Shown piece by piece: positions 27,263-35,222 of a stretch of DNA of 64,000 nucleotides. Origin of the DNA: Mycolicibacterium confluentis (GTDB lineage Bacteria; Actinomycetota; Actinomycetes; Mycobacteriales; Mycobacteriaceae); assembly GCF_010729895.1 (NCBI RefSeq), contig NZ_AP022612.1, forward strand, positions 1,612,001-1,676,000, written 5' to 3'. Position numbers and translations under genes: made by a program. The notes under the pieces are model-generated. The model saw only the letters and a list, made by a program, of their open reading frames with translations, was not told the DNA's origin and ran no database searches. How positions within the stretch are numbered: the stretch's first letter is position 1; the number at the start of each line of letters is the position of its first letter.

Positions 27263-27754
27263 ATGCCTGAAGCTCACGAAACAGACACCACCGCCGGACT
27301 GGCCCCGCTGGGGCCCAAGCTCGAGAAGCTCGTCGCGGAACTCGGGGTGAAGTCCCTGCTGGTGATGCGGTCGGAATCCGACTCGATGGTGGTGGCCGCG
27401 ACCGCGGGCGAGGCGACCAAGCACTACACCGTCGGCGCGGCCGGCAAGAAGGCCCTCGGCCAGGAGGGCCACACGCCGCTGTACTGCGAGAAGGTCGTGG
27501 ACGCCGACTCCGACCTGTTCGTCCGTGACTCGCGCGAGGACGCGGTGTTCGCCGGCAACGAGGACGAGGTCGAGTTCGGTCTGCACAACTACCTGGGCCT
27601 GCCCGTGCACGACTCCTCGGGTGCGGTCATCGGCACGGTGTGCGTGCTCGACGATTCCGCGCGCGACTACAGCGACGCCGAGATCGCCGCGCTCAAGGAA
27701 CTGCGCGGCGAGGTCGAGGGCATCGTGGCCGGGGACGATCTGGCGCTGAGCTGA
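27263..27754 (+). CDS. GAF-domain sensor protein
   Basis: A 163-residue single GAF domain (about 15-160). IGTVCVLDDSARDYSDAEIAAL is the usual GAF C-terminal strand and helix. No output domain is attached, so it either binds a small molecule as a stand-alone sensor or works with a separate partner. A near-perfect palindrome lies 45 bp upstream. Function unknown beyond the fold. Confidence 0.8.
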   Translation: MPEAHETDTTAGLAPLGPKLEKLVAELGVKSLLVMRSESDSMVVAATAGEATKHYTVGAAGKKALGQEGHTPLYCEKVVDADSDLFVRDSREDAVFAGNEDEVEFGLHNYLGLPVHDSSGAVIGTVCVLDDSARDYSDAEIAALKELRGEVEGIVAGDDLALS

Positions 27755-27811
27755 CCTTGTGCGCCGCCCCGGCGCGCCACGTGGGAACATGGTGCCGCGT
27801 TGATCGCGCCG

Positions 27812-27885
27812 GGGGCGGTAGCTCAGTCGGTTAGAGCCGCGGACTCATAATCCGTAGGTCGCGGGTTCGAGCCCCGCCCGCCCCA
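27812..27885 (+). tRNA. tRNA-Met (CAT), elongator type
   Basis: A full cloverleaf: acceptor GGGGCGG pairs with CCGCCCC, D-stem GCTC/GAGC, anticodon stem GCGGA/TCCGT with loop CTCATAA (anticodon CAT), T-stem GCGGG/CCCGC with loop TTCGAGC, discriminator A. The paired first base argues against initiator tRNA. The CCA end is not encoded. A lysidine-modified Ile2 tRNA shares this anticodon, but elongator Met is the better reading. The DNA downstream looks accessory, as is common beside tRNA genes. Confidence 0.9.
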
Positions 27886-27990
27886 CTCACTGTCTGGTCA
27901 GTGCTGCCGTTGCCTCCGCTGTAGGTCCCAAAGTGCAAGTTGGTTCGTGCACCCGCCGAGAGTGCACGCGCTCGGGGCATTGGCATTCAT

Positions 27991-28413
27991 TCACCGGCCG
28001 GAATCGCAATCGAGTTCAGCCTGTTCGTTCATCCGGTTGTCCCATTCGAGTTGTTCAGCGAACGCACGCCCCGCGGCATGGATGGACTCACGTCGAATGT
28101 TCGGATACTCGCTTGCCACTGTTTCGATGGCATCGTTGACGGTGATGCTTAGCATGGAACTCGACCGCAGCACGAACTCGCCGGTTTCGACCGCGGCGAT
28201 GAGGTCGCGCTCAAACTGGTTGAACATGATGCGTTCCTGCTCCGCCACCAGGTCGGCATGCGTTCCGGTTGTACCGATTGGCTGGCCGCAGTGGCCGTAA
28301 ATGAACTTCGGCTCATCGGGTTCGATCACGACGCAATGATGCGGGCCGCCGACCCAAGGGAAGAAAGCCACTTCGCAACACTTGCCGCACACAGGCCACC
28401 CCATGCGGTCCAT
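27991..28413 (-). CDS. Cysteine-rich hypothetical protein
   Basis: About 140 residues from ATG 28413. The N-terminus has likely metal-binding cysteines (MGWPVCGKCCEV, GGPHHC, YGHCGQ), followed by a helical C-terminal half (EQERIMFNQFERDLIAAVET). I do not recognise the family. The start is uncertain: ATG 28404 is also possible, and a longer frame reaches 28485. It is in the accessory stretch after the tRNA, same strand as the AbiEi-like pair but separated by about 65 bp. Confidence 0.55.
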   Translation of the reverse strand: MDRMGWPVCGKCCEVAFFPWVGGPHHCVVIEPDEPKFIYGHCGQPIGTTGTHADLVAEQERIMFNQFERDLIAAVETGEFVLRSSSMLSITVNDAIETVASEYPNIRRESIHAAGRAFAEQLEWDNRMNEQAELDCDSGR

Positions 28414-28477
28414 TTTACCGTTTGAACTGGGAATATCGTTCACCAAAGAATGATTCTTGCGCCCTCTGGACCGGCTG

Positions 28478-29661
28478 TTAACCACCTTGCGTCAGGCACC
28501 TTCGGGCACCTGGCCTAGCCTCTGGCACTGGCCACCGTTGTTGATGCGCCGGGTAAGCCGACGCATGTACGGCCACCGAATACCCGTTGCGCAGCGCCGC
28601 GAGCGAGGGCTCAGGGGTCAAAACGATCGCCTCGTCAATGTGAAGGTCCGCCACAGCAACTCGATCGACATAACCACCGGTGGCGTCCAGCGGTGAAGGG
28701 CACCGCACCACTTGAGCCGGTAGTCGCCTTCGTTCAGTTTCACGAACGCGCCGTCGGGTAGAGAAGCGAATGTGGATCGTCGGTGGGCGTTCTTGCGTGC
28801 GGCGTTGAGCACCGCGTCGAGGTGACCGGCCCCACTTACGGCGATATCGCGACCCACCGTTGCGAGGAATTCCTGGTAGCGGTCGCGGCGGCATGTGTTG
28901 CATGGACGATGCCCAGCCGCGAGAGCAACCGCTTCGTCCAGGAAGAACAGTTTGGTGTACTTGCGGGGTGCCGACAGGTCCCGCTTGAAATGGAGGTCAC
29001 AGATTAGCCAGCGTGGCGGACTGGTTCGGTTGCCCATGAACATCCCCCGTTGAGGGGTGCTGAAGACTTCGCCGTCCGGGGCGACCCGGTTGCATTGCGG
29101 ACCAGTGGCCTCAAGGGCAGCTGTGGAATCCGCCAACGGTTCAGTGCGTTGAGGATTGGTGGCTGCCATGACCGGTGGCGTCGTTTCGCCAGTCGACCAC
29201 GTGGGAGTGCCGATTCCACCCTCGTTGGTGGCGAATGCGCCGTGGAAGTGGTCCATCAATCTGTAACGGGTGGCGACCAGGTCCTTGAATCTGAAGAAGG
29301 GTCGTGTCTTCCACTGTGTGGCGCCCGGCCCAGTGGGGCGCAAGGTGAAGTTCGCCCGGCGCCAATCAATCACTGCAGAACGGCCGTCGACCTTTTGTAC
29401 TACTCCGAGGGCGTGCACTCTGCCTTGTTCAGTATCTGGATGCCATGTTCCGATGACGACGCCGTCGAGGCGTTTGATCTTTGAGATCAATTCGGCCGGT
29501 TCGGTGAGGACGGGCGAATCAAGAATGACGGCTGGTTCGATCCCGCAGGCCGGCTCGAGACGCCAAAACCTGTTGTTGACTACCGTCACAATTGCGTCCC
29601 CACTTTCATAGTTCGCGACACCGAACTGCTCGGCGACGGCGGCTTTCTCGTCGCTGGTCAC
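28478..29661 (-). pseudogene. AbiEi-coupled zinc-type protein, frameshifted near its C-terminus
   Basis: From GTG 29661 (overlapping the AbiEi-like stop as GTGA) the frame runs to 28618. Residues about 1-190 are unlike anything I know. Then comes a recognisable domain: GNRTSPPRWLICDLHFKRD, KYTKLFFLDEAVALAAGHRP, CNTCRRDRYQEF. Homologues I remember end in a block like LTP..S.AALR.GY....H.SA. Here that block (IVLTPEPSLAALRNGYSVAV, HASA) is in another frame, ending at 28478. The switch lies near 28670-28690, just after HRWTPP. So the gene is either disrupted by a 1-nt change or the sequence has an error. The CxxC cysteines suggest zinc binding. Function unknown; its coupling to an AbiEi-like gene suggests a defence or toxin role, as inference only. 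Confidence 0.7.
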
Positions 29662-30299
29662 TGCCGCACCCAAGTCAAGGCCCGTTTCAGCGATGCGCCG
29701 CGTCGTTGTTCGGCCGCCAATGCTTCCAGGCGATCGTTGTCGCTGCGCTCGTACAGAGCCGCGACCGCGGTCCGAACGTCGATTTCAGCGTCACCCAGTT
29801 CGGGGCGGTGGGCAAGGTCAAGGATTGTCTGTTCTGGTGTGGTCACCAGCGTCGGCCCGAGCTCTGTGTCGTAGCGTTCGACGTCCAGTCCTTGGGTGTC
29901 CCGCTTGACGAAGCGGATGACCGCGGTGCGGTCGGACAACTCGATGGGGCGATGCTGGGCGGGCACGGCGACCGTCGCGGTGGCCAGCGCGCGCGGAATC
30001 GCTCCGTGCAGCCGCGCGGCGCTGACGCCCATAACGACGATGTCGTGCGGGCCGTAGATCGCCGAAGCGATACCTGCCGCGGCGGTTTCCAAACCCGGCA
30101 CCCAGCGTCGCCCCACCATGGCCGGCGGCACGACGACGTAATAGCCGTTGGCGAGGCGGTGTAGCAGGCCCCGTTCGTGAAGGCGCGCGACCTCAGCGGC
30201 TGGGTACGCGTACGTGTGTTTGGCCTGCGCAGGGCGGAACGTGCCGAGTGCATGCGCGGCCAGGCTCGGGGGAACAGCTGTGCTGTGCTTTCGCGCCAT
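29658..30299 (-). CDS. AbiEi-like antitoxin-family protein
   Basis: A 213-residue protein of the type IV toxin-antitoxin AbiEi family. The N-terminal winged helix (EVARLHERGLLHRLANGYYV) is followed by the typical GPHDIVVMGVSAARLHGAIP and TTPEQTILDLAH. AAGGAG lies 6 bases before ATG 30299. Canonical AbiEi is followed by the nucleotidyltransferase toxin AbiEii; here the coupled gene is instead a zinc-type protein of unknown role. A 43-bp palindrome directly upstream is the likely autoregulatory site, as AbiEi proteins repress themselves by binding inverted repeats. Confidence 0.82.
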   Translation of the reverse strand: MARKHSTAVPPSLAAHALGTFRPAQAKHTYAYPAAEVARLHERGLLHRLANGYYVVVPPAMVGRRWVPGLETAAAGIASAIYGPHDIVVMGVSAARLHGAIPRALATATVAVPAQHRPIELSDRTAVIRFVKRDTQGLDVERYDTELGPTLVTTPEQTILDLAHRPELGDAEIDVRTAVAALYERSDNDRLEALAAEQRRGASLKRALTWVRQ

Positions 30300-30310
30300 G
30301 ATCGCTCCTT

Positions 30311-30353
30311 CAGTATGCAAATCATAGGCTAAAAGCCTATAAATTGCATACTG
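30311..30353. promoter_or_regulatory. 43-bp palindromic operator of the AbiEi-like operon
   Basis: Outer arms CAGTATGCAAAT and A(A)TTGCATACTG, inner arms ATAGGCT and AGCCTAT around a central AAA. Nearly every base is paired, and the whole is strikingly AT-rich. It lies 12 bp upstream of the AbiEi-like start, over the probable promoter. The nested symmetry suggests two adjacent dimer sites. Confidence 0.82.
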
Positions 30354-30412
30354 ATTCCGTGTGATGTTTACTCCCCGCACCGCGCCAACACGGCACCACG
30401 CAACCCCGCCTC

Positions 30413-31201
30413 CTACAGCCCTCGGACCCTCAACCAGTCCTGAATCCTGTCGGCGACGCCCTGCCAGCCCGGCTCGAGCATCATGTCGTGGCCCATGTCG
30501 GGGAAATACTGGGCTTCGGTGCGGTACGCCTTGGCAATGTCGTGTGCGACGCGTGGTCCCCAGGAGACCTGTTCGCCGTCCAGAACGAGCAGCGGTGTTG
30601 AGACCAGATGTGGGCGTACGAGGTTGCGAAAGCCCATGTCGGTGTTGAGTGCTCGGAAGCTCTCGCGCTCAAGCCGTTCAAAGCACTTCTGTACGACCAC
30701 GTCTGGCGTTCGCGGGCTGAAGAGGGCCTCGCGGACCATCGCCGGAGTGGGATAGAGCGCCAGCGCATTGCGCGTCACGGTGGATTTCACTCCGAGCCAG
30801 GGGTGGTGCCGGCCTGCCCCCATCGATCTCATGAACCAGGTGCGCGGCGGCGCGGAGGACATCAGCACCGCTGCGGGTGCGCCCGCCGATTCCAGATACT
30901 TCTGCACGACGAACCCGCCCATCGAGTGTCCGACGAGGACGGGGTGCAGCGGAAGTCTGCTGATCACCGAGCGCATGTCGTCGACATAGTCGGCGATGCC
31001 GCATGCGCCCAGCGCCTTCCCGTCCAGGCCGCTGCCGCCGTGCCCACGCATGCTGAACGCAATACTTCGATAACCGTTGTCGGCGAAGTAGTCGAGGAAG
31101 TGTTCATCCCAGCACCAGGCGGAATGAACAGCCCCGTGGACGAACACCAGCGGAACGGGATGAGACTCCGTGGCCGAACCCTTGTCGATGACTTCGAGCA
31201 T
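30413..31201 (-). CDS. Alpha/beta hydrolase
   Basis: A 262-residue alpha/beta-hydrolase. FVHGAVHSAWCW forms the oxyanion region, GHSMGGF carries the nucleophile serine, and MGHDMM near the C-terminus the histidine. The cap (PRTWFMRSMGAGRHHPW) is short. Substrate unknown; esterase, lactonase or lipase are possible. It is followed on the same strand by the AbiEi operon but separated from it by the palindrome, so it is probably a separate unit. Confidence 0.85.
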   Translation of the reverse strand: MLEVIDKGSATESHPVPLVFVHGAVHSAWCWDEHFLDYFADNGYRSIAFSMRGHGGSGLDGKALGACGIADYVDDMRSVISRLPLHPVLVGHSMGGFVVQKYLESAGAPAAVLMSSAPPRTWFMRSMGAGRHHPWLGVKSTVTRNALALYPTPAMVREALFSPRTPDVVVQKCFERLERESFRALNTDMGFRNLVRPHLVSTPLLVLDGEQVSWGPRVAHDIAKAYRTEAQYFPDMGHDMMLEPGWQGVADRIQDWLRVRGL

Positions 31202-31340
31202 GGGTCACCTTCGCTCCACCGGCGTTGCCTCTCTGCCCGATTCTCGCAGCCGTTTACGACGGCGAGTCCGCTTTCAGGCATTCCGCCGGGGTTCAGCCGA
31301 CACGGTGCGTGGGCGTTGAGAGCGCGGCCGGGCGGCGCTA

Positions 31341-31723
31341 TCAGACTTTCGTCAGGACCAATGCCGCTTCGTTGTAGGGGAACGGGCGATAGAACAGACG
31401 CGGCGCTCCTGTGATCAGGGGAGCGGCCTCAGCCTTGCTGACGATCCGCGGGTCGGCCAACGCGGTCGCCCTGCCCCGCTTGTGAGAACTGTCGGTCCGC
31501 CGGCCAATACGTTCTTGAGCCAGTCCGTTTCCGGCCCGTAGCCGATGAGGATGACGAACCCGTCCCGCGTCCCGAACACCAACAGCGGCGTCCGGTAGTG
31601 CTTTCCCGATGTGCGTCCGGTGTGCTCGAGTGTCCCCAGGCATGGCAGCCACGGCGTGAGCGAACGAGCCACCGGATTGGTGACACGGCGATTGAAATCT
31701 GCGGCAGCACGGGGCATTCGCAT
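31341..31723 (-). pseudogene. Ddn-like F420-dependent nitroreductase, frameshifted
   Basis: The N-terminal two thirds (from ATG 31723) read as a Ddn/DUF385 protein: EHTGRTSGKHYRTPLLVFGT, YGPETDWLKNVLAGG. After VLTSG the frame departs into nonsense, while the expected ending (TALADPRIVSKAEAAPLITG, LFYRPFPYNEAALVLTKV) is in a second frame, ending at 31341. The join falls near 31470 in a G-rich run (AGCGGGGCAGGG), consistent with loss of one base or gain of two. An intact protein would be about 125 residues and use coenzyme F420. A homopolymer-associated sequencing error is a real alternative. Confidence 0.75.
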
Positions 31724-31836
31724 GACTGTCCATCCTCACCGCTTGCAGTTCCGGGCAGCCGGGGTGCACCCGGTGTGAACACTATGTCGTCGGGATCTGT
31801 CTGTGGGCGGATCCATGCAGAGGCCCTATGAAGCCG

Positions 31837-32436
31837 TCAGGGCAGCGTGGGTGCCGGCTGCGGCAGCGGATGCGCACCGTCGGGCCGCAACCCATCGAAG
31901 ATGATGGCGAGGTAGCGCTGCCACAACAGCGGCGCCGGGGCCGCGAGATTCTCGACGACGTGCACGGGCGCGCACATCAACAGGAAGACATCGGTCTCGG
32001 TGACATCGGACCGCAGGGCCCCGGCCCGGTGGGCGCGGTCGACGAGAGTTCCCAGTGCTGCGTGCAGTTCGTCGCGGACCTGGGTGACCCTGGGATCGCT
32101 TTCGCTGGCCGACTGCAGGAACGTCAGGTCGTGGCGCTGACGCTGGTCGGCGGCGGCGGTCAGGAACTCCAGGAGGGCGGCTCCCGGATCGGTCGCGTCG
32201 CTGAGTCGGCGCGCGATGCCGGTGAGTGCGGTGATGTGTTTGCAGACGATGGAGGCGATCAGGTCCTCCTTGGAGGCGAAGTGCCGGAACACCGTGCCCT
32301 TCGCGACACCCGCGCGGCGGGCGATGTCGGCCACCGAGGCGGATGCGCCGCGCTCGGCGAACTCGCTCTCCGCTGCTGCCAGAAGCAGGTCGCGGTTGCG
32401 CGCTGCGTCTGCTCGGAGCGGGCGCGTCGAGGTCAT
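31837..32436 (-). CDS. TetR-family regulator
   Basis: A 199-residue TetR protein with helix-turn-helix VADIARRAGVAKGTVFRHFA (about residues 35-55) and a divergent ligand domain. It is divergent from an SDR gene 107 bp away, and two matching inverted repeats lie in the gap, so it probably represses the SDR gene and itself. Confidence 0.9.
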   Translation of the reverse strand: MTSTRPLRADAARNRDLLLAAAESEFAERGASASVADIARRAGVAKGTVFRHFASKEDLIASIVCKHITALTGIARRLSDATDPGAALLEFLTAAADQRQRHDLTFLQSASESDPRVTQVRDELHAALGTLVDRAHRAGALRSDVTETDVFLLMCAPVHVVENLAAPAPLLWQRYLAIIFDGLRPDGAHPLPQPAPTLP

Positions 32437-32453
32437 GCGGCGAGCCTATCAAG

Positions 32454-32508
32454 TTGACCGTTGGGTCATCTTATGGCAGCGTGAGATTCAAGGTGACCGC
32501 GTGGTCAC
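32454..32508. promoter_or_regulatory. Paired TetR operators
   Basis: Two sites with the same form: TTGACC-GTTG-GGTCAT (32454-32469) and GTGACC-GCGT-GGTCAC (32493-32508), i.e. TGACC-N4-GGTCA, with centres 39 bp apart. The second has perfect 6-bp arms. One lies near each divergent start, so each probably controls one direction. Confidence 0.8.
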
Positions 32509-32543
32509 ATTAATCCCGGACTCGGTCAACTCAAGGAGCGCAG

Positions 32544-33257
32544 ATGAATATCGACGGTGCCACCGCTTTAGTCACGGGTGCCAACCGTGGCATCGGCCGC
32601 CACTTCGCAGGAGAGCTCCTGCGGCGCGGGGCCAAGGTGTATGCCACGGCGCGCCGCCCCGAGTCGGTCGACATTCCCGGCGCAGAGGTGATTCGCCTCG
32701 ACATCACCGATCAGGCGTCGGTGGACGCGGCGGCGGCATACGCAACAGATGTGGATGTCCTGATCAACAACGCCGCTGACACTGCCGGCGGCAATCTCGT
32801 CACCGGCGACCTGGCGGCCATCCGCTCAACGATGGATTCGAACTACTACGGCACGCTGGCGATGATCCGGGCCTTCGCGCCGATCCTGGCCCGCAACGGC
32901 GGCGGCGCCATCCTCAACGTGTTGTCCGCCGCGGCCTGGAACACCGTGGACGGCAACACCGCCTATGCCGCGGCCAAATCAGCGCAGTGGGGCCTGACCA
33001 ACGGGGTACGGCGCGAACTCGAAGGGCAGGGCACCCTCGTCTCCGCCCTGGTGCCCGCATTGGTCGGCACCCAGACACTTCTCGACTTCGCGCAGCGGCA
33101 CGGCATCGTCTTCCCCGAGGGCGCGGTGGGCGATCCCGGCGATCTGGTGCGCCGTGCGCTCGACGGCCTCGAGGCCGACGAGATCGAGATCCTGGACCCG
33201 CTCGCAGCCGAGGCGAAGGCGACGCTGGCGGGTCCTCCGCAGGCGTTCGCGCTGTAA
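32544..33257 (+). CDS. Short-chain dehydrogenase/reductase
   Basis: A 237-residue SDR: TGANRGIGRHFA near residue 11 (nucleotide binding), NNAAD, and the catalytic YAAAK. It is preceded by AAGGAGCGCAG. The likely regulator is the divergent TetR. It lies 206 bp upstream of the leader ORF of the ThDP operon on the same strand; it may add a reduction step to that pathway, but the gap makes a separate transcript possible. I see no convincing gene in 33258-33462. Confidence 0.88.
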   Translation: MNIDGATALVTGANRGIGRHFAGELLRRGAKVYATARRPESVDIPGAEVIRLDITDQASVDAAAAYATDVDVLINNAADTAGGNLVTGDLAAIRSTMDSNYYGTLAMIRAFAPILARNGGGAILNVLSAAAWNTVDGNTAYAAAKSAQWGLTNGVRRELEGQGTLVSALVPALVGTQTLLDFAQRHGIVFPEGAVGDPGDLVRRALDGLEADEIEILDPLAAEAKATLAGPPQAFAL

Positions 33258-33462
33258 CGGACCGCGGTCAGGGCGAGCGGTCCGCTCGACCCGTCGACGG
33301 TCCCTGACGCGTCCTGGCAGTCGTCAAGGGCCGGGCGTCGCGGCCTCACCTGCGCCGACGTGCGCTGCGGCGACTTTCTTCCCCATCGGACCCATCCAAG
33401 CCCGCCGTGCCTCCGAATGACTTCCGATGCACGAGCACGGGGGACGGACGCGGAGGGGAAGC

Positions 33463-33492
33463 ATGACGATCGTTTTATCGGGCTGTCCATGA
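33463..33492 (+). CDS. Putative 9-residue leader peptide before the ThDP gene
   Basis: ATG 33463 follows GGAGGGG at 6-bp spacing, the best ribosome-binding site in this stretch, and encodes MTIVLSGCP before TGA at 33490-33492. That stop overlaps the ATG of the ThDP gene (33489-33491). The ThDP start has no good ribosome-binding site of its own. The arrangement suggests that ribosomes translate the leader and reinitiate on the ThDP gene. Alternatively it is chance, or an earlier ThDP start (for example ATG 33417) is used. Confidence 0.45.
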   Translation: MTIVLSGCP

Positions 33493-35222
33493 TGGCAACC
33501 GCCGCCGAGCCCTCGTTTCCGCCACGCCCCCGGTCAGCGGGCATCCGGGTGGTCGACCACGTCGTCGACCTCCTCGCCGCCGCGGGGGTCAGCCACGTCT
33601 TCGGTGTGGACGGCGCCAACATCGAGGATCTCTACGACGCCGCCCACTTCTGCCCGGACATCACGGCGGTGCTGGCCAAGCACGAGTTCTCCGCGGCGAC
33701 GATGGCCGACGGGTTCAGTCGCGCCACTGCGCAGCTGGGCGTGGTGGCCGCGACGTCGGGCGGCGGTGCCCTGAACCTGGTCGCCGGCCTGGGGGAGTCG
33801 TACGCCAGTCGGGTCCCGGTGCTTGCCCTGGTCGGCCAGTCGCCCACCTCACTGGACGGGCGCGGCGGCTTTCAGGACACCAGTGGCCGCAACGGCTCGC
33901 TCGACGCCGAGGCCCTGTTCTCGGCCGTGTCGGTGTACAGCCGGCGGATCATCGATCCCGACGACATCCGGGCCGCGTTGCCCGAGGCGGTGGCAGCTGC
34001 CCGTGCTGGCGGTCCCGCGGTCCTGTTGCTGCCCAAAGACGTTCAACAGGCCACTGTCCCCACCAACGGCGTGGTGCGCGTGAACGGACGCCGCCGCTGT
34101 GCCGAGGATGCCGAACCGATCCTGCGGGCGCTGCATGAGGCTTCGGGGCCGGTGACCATCATCGCCGGCGAGCAGGTGGCCCGTGACGACGCCCGGGGTG
34201 AGCTTGAGCGGCTTCGCGTGGCCCTGCACGCGCGGATCGCGACGGTGCCCGACGCCAAGGACGTCAGTCGCGCACCGATGGCAGCGGCATCGCTGGGCGT
34301 GACGGGGGTGATGGGCCACCCCGGGGTGGCCGACGCACTTCGCACCTCAGCGGTGTGCCTGCTGGTGGGTACCCGCCTGTCGGTCACCGCCCGCGCCGGT
34401 CTCGATGAGGCGCTTCGCGAGACCTGCACGCTGTCGATCGGCTCCACCACGCCGTATGTGCCGTCTATTCACTTGCACACCAACGATCTTCGTGCGTCAC
34501 TGGCTGAGCTGACCCGCAGGCTCACCAATCGTCCACGGTGGGAAGTGGCGGCTGTCGACTCGACCTCCCCCGCAGAGTTGACGCCGCCCACCCACCGTGG
34601 CCCTGGAATCCGGTACCGCGAGGCGATCAGCGCGCTCGATGCGCTGCTGCCCGACGATGCGGACATCGTCGTCGACGCGGGCAACTCCGGAGCGGCGGCG
34701 ATTCATCACCTGCCAGCCCGGCGCGACGGCCGCTTCGTGGTGGCACTCGGAATGGGCGGCATGGGCTACAGCTTCGGCGCCGGCATCGGCATGGCCTTCG
34801 CCCGGCGCCGTCGCACGGTCATCGTGGCCGGCGACGGGTCGTTCTTCATGCACGGCCTCGAGCTGCACACCGCGATTCAGCACCGGCTGCCGGTCACGCT
34901 GGTGTTGTTCAACAACAACGCCCACGCCATGTGTGTGACGCGCGAAAAGCTTTATTACACCGGTCGATACACGTACAACCGGTTCACCGAGAGCAACCTC
35001 GGCGCCGGGCTGGCCGCGATGTTCCCCGGGCTGCCCGCAGTCGACATCTCAGACCCCGACGCGCTGGGACCGGCGTTGCGCAGAGCGCTTGAGGCTGACG
35101 GTCCGTCGGTGGTCACCGTCGAGTGCTCGGCCGACGAAATTCCGCCCTTCGCACCCTTTCTCGATCACGACCATGTTTCAACCCACCACAGGAGGACCGA
35201 AGATGTCATTGCCCGCACTTGA
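33489..35222 (+). CDS. Thiamine-diphosphate-dependent enzyme (acetolactate synthase-like)
   Basis: A 577-residue ThDP enzyme with three domains. VLAKHEFSAATMADGFSRAT near residue 60 holds the activating glutamate; VAGDGSFFMHGLE (GDG at 448-450) through FNNN (near 475) is the ThDP-metal motif. It belongs to the acetolactate synthase/benzoylformate decarboxylase superfamily but I cannot assign a member. Such enzymes decarboxylate 2-oxo acids and can form acyloins by carboligation. As first gene of an operon with an aminotransferase and a KAS III-like enzyme, it is likely to supply the carbon skeleton. ATG 33489 overlaps the leader stop; its 3' end overlaps the next gene by 20 bp. Confidence 0.82.
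   Translation: MMATAAEPSFPPRPRSAGIRVVDHVVDLLAAAGVSHVFGVDGANIEDLYDAAHFCPDITAVLAKHEFSAATMADGFSRATAQLGVVAATSGGGALNLVAGLGESYASRVPVLALVGQSPTSLDGRGGFQDTSGRNGSLDAEALFSAVSVYSRRIIDPDDIRAALPEAVAAARAGGPAVLLLPKDVQQATVPTNGVVRVNGRRRCAEDAEPILRALHEASGPVTIIAGEQVARDDARGELERLRVALHARIATVPDAKDVSRAPMAAASLGVTGVMGHPGVADALRTSAVCLLVGTRLSVTARAGLDEALRETCTLSIGSTTPYVPSIHLHTNDLRASLAELTRRLTNRPRWEVAAVDSTSPAELTPPTHRGPGIRYREAISALDALLPDDADIVVDAGNSGAAAIHHLPARRDGRFVVALGMGGMGYSFGAGIGMAFARRRRTVIVAGDGSFFMHGLELHTAIQHRLPVTLVLFNNNAHAMCVTREKLYYTGRYTYNRFTESNLGAGLAAMFPGLPAVDISDPDALGPALRRALEADGPSVVTVECSADEIPPFAPFLDHDHVSTHHRRTEDVIART

Noticed and set aside
27812..28413. Integrated element using the Met tRNA as attachment site
   Set aside because: The DNA after the tRNA looks accessory, but I find no integrase gene and no duplicated tRNA 3' end in the window.
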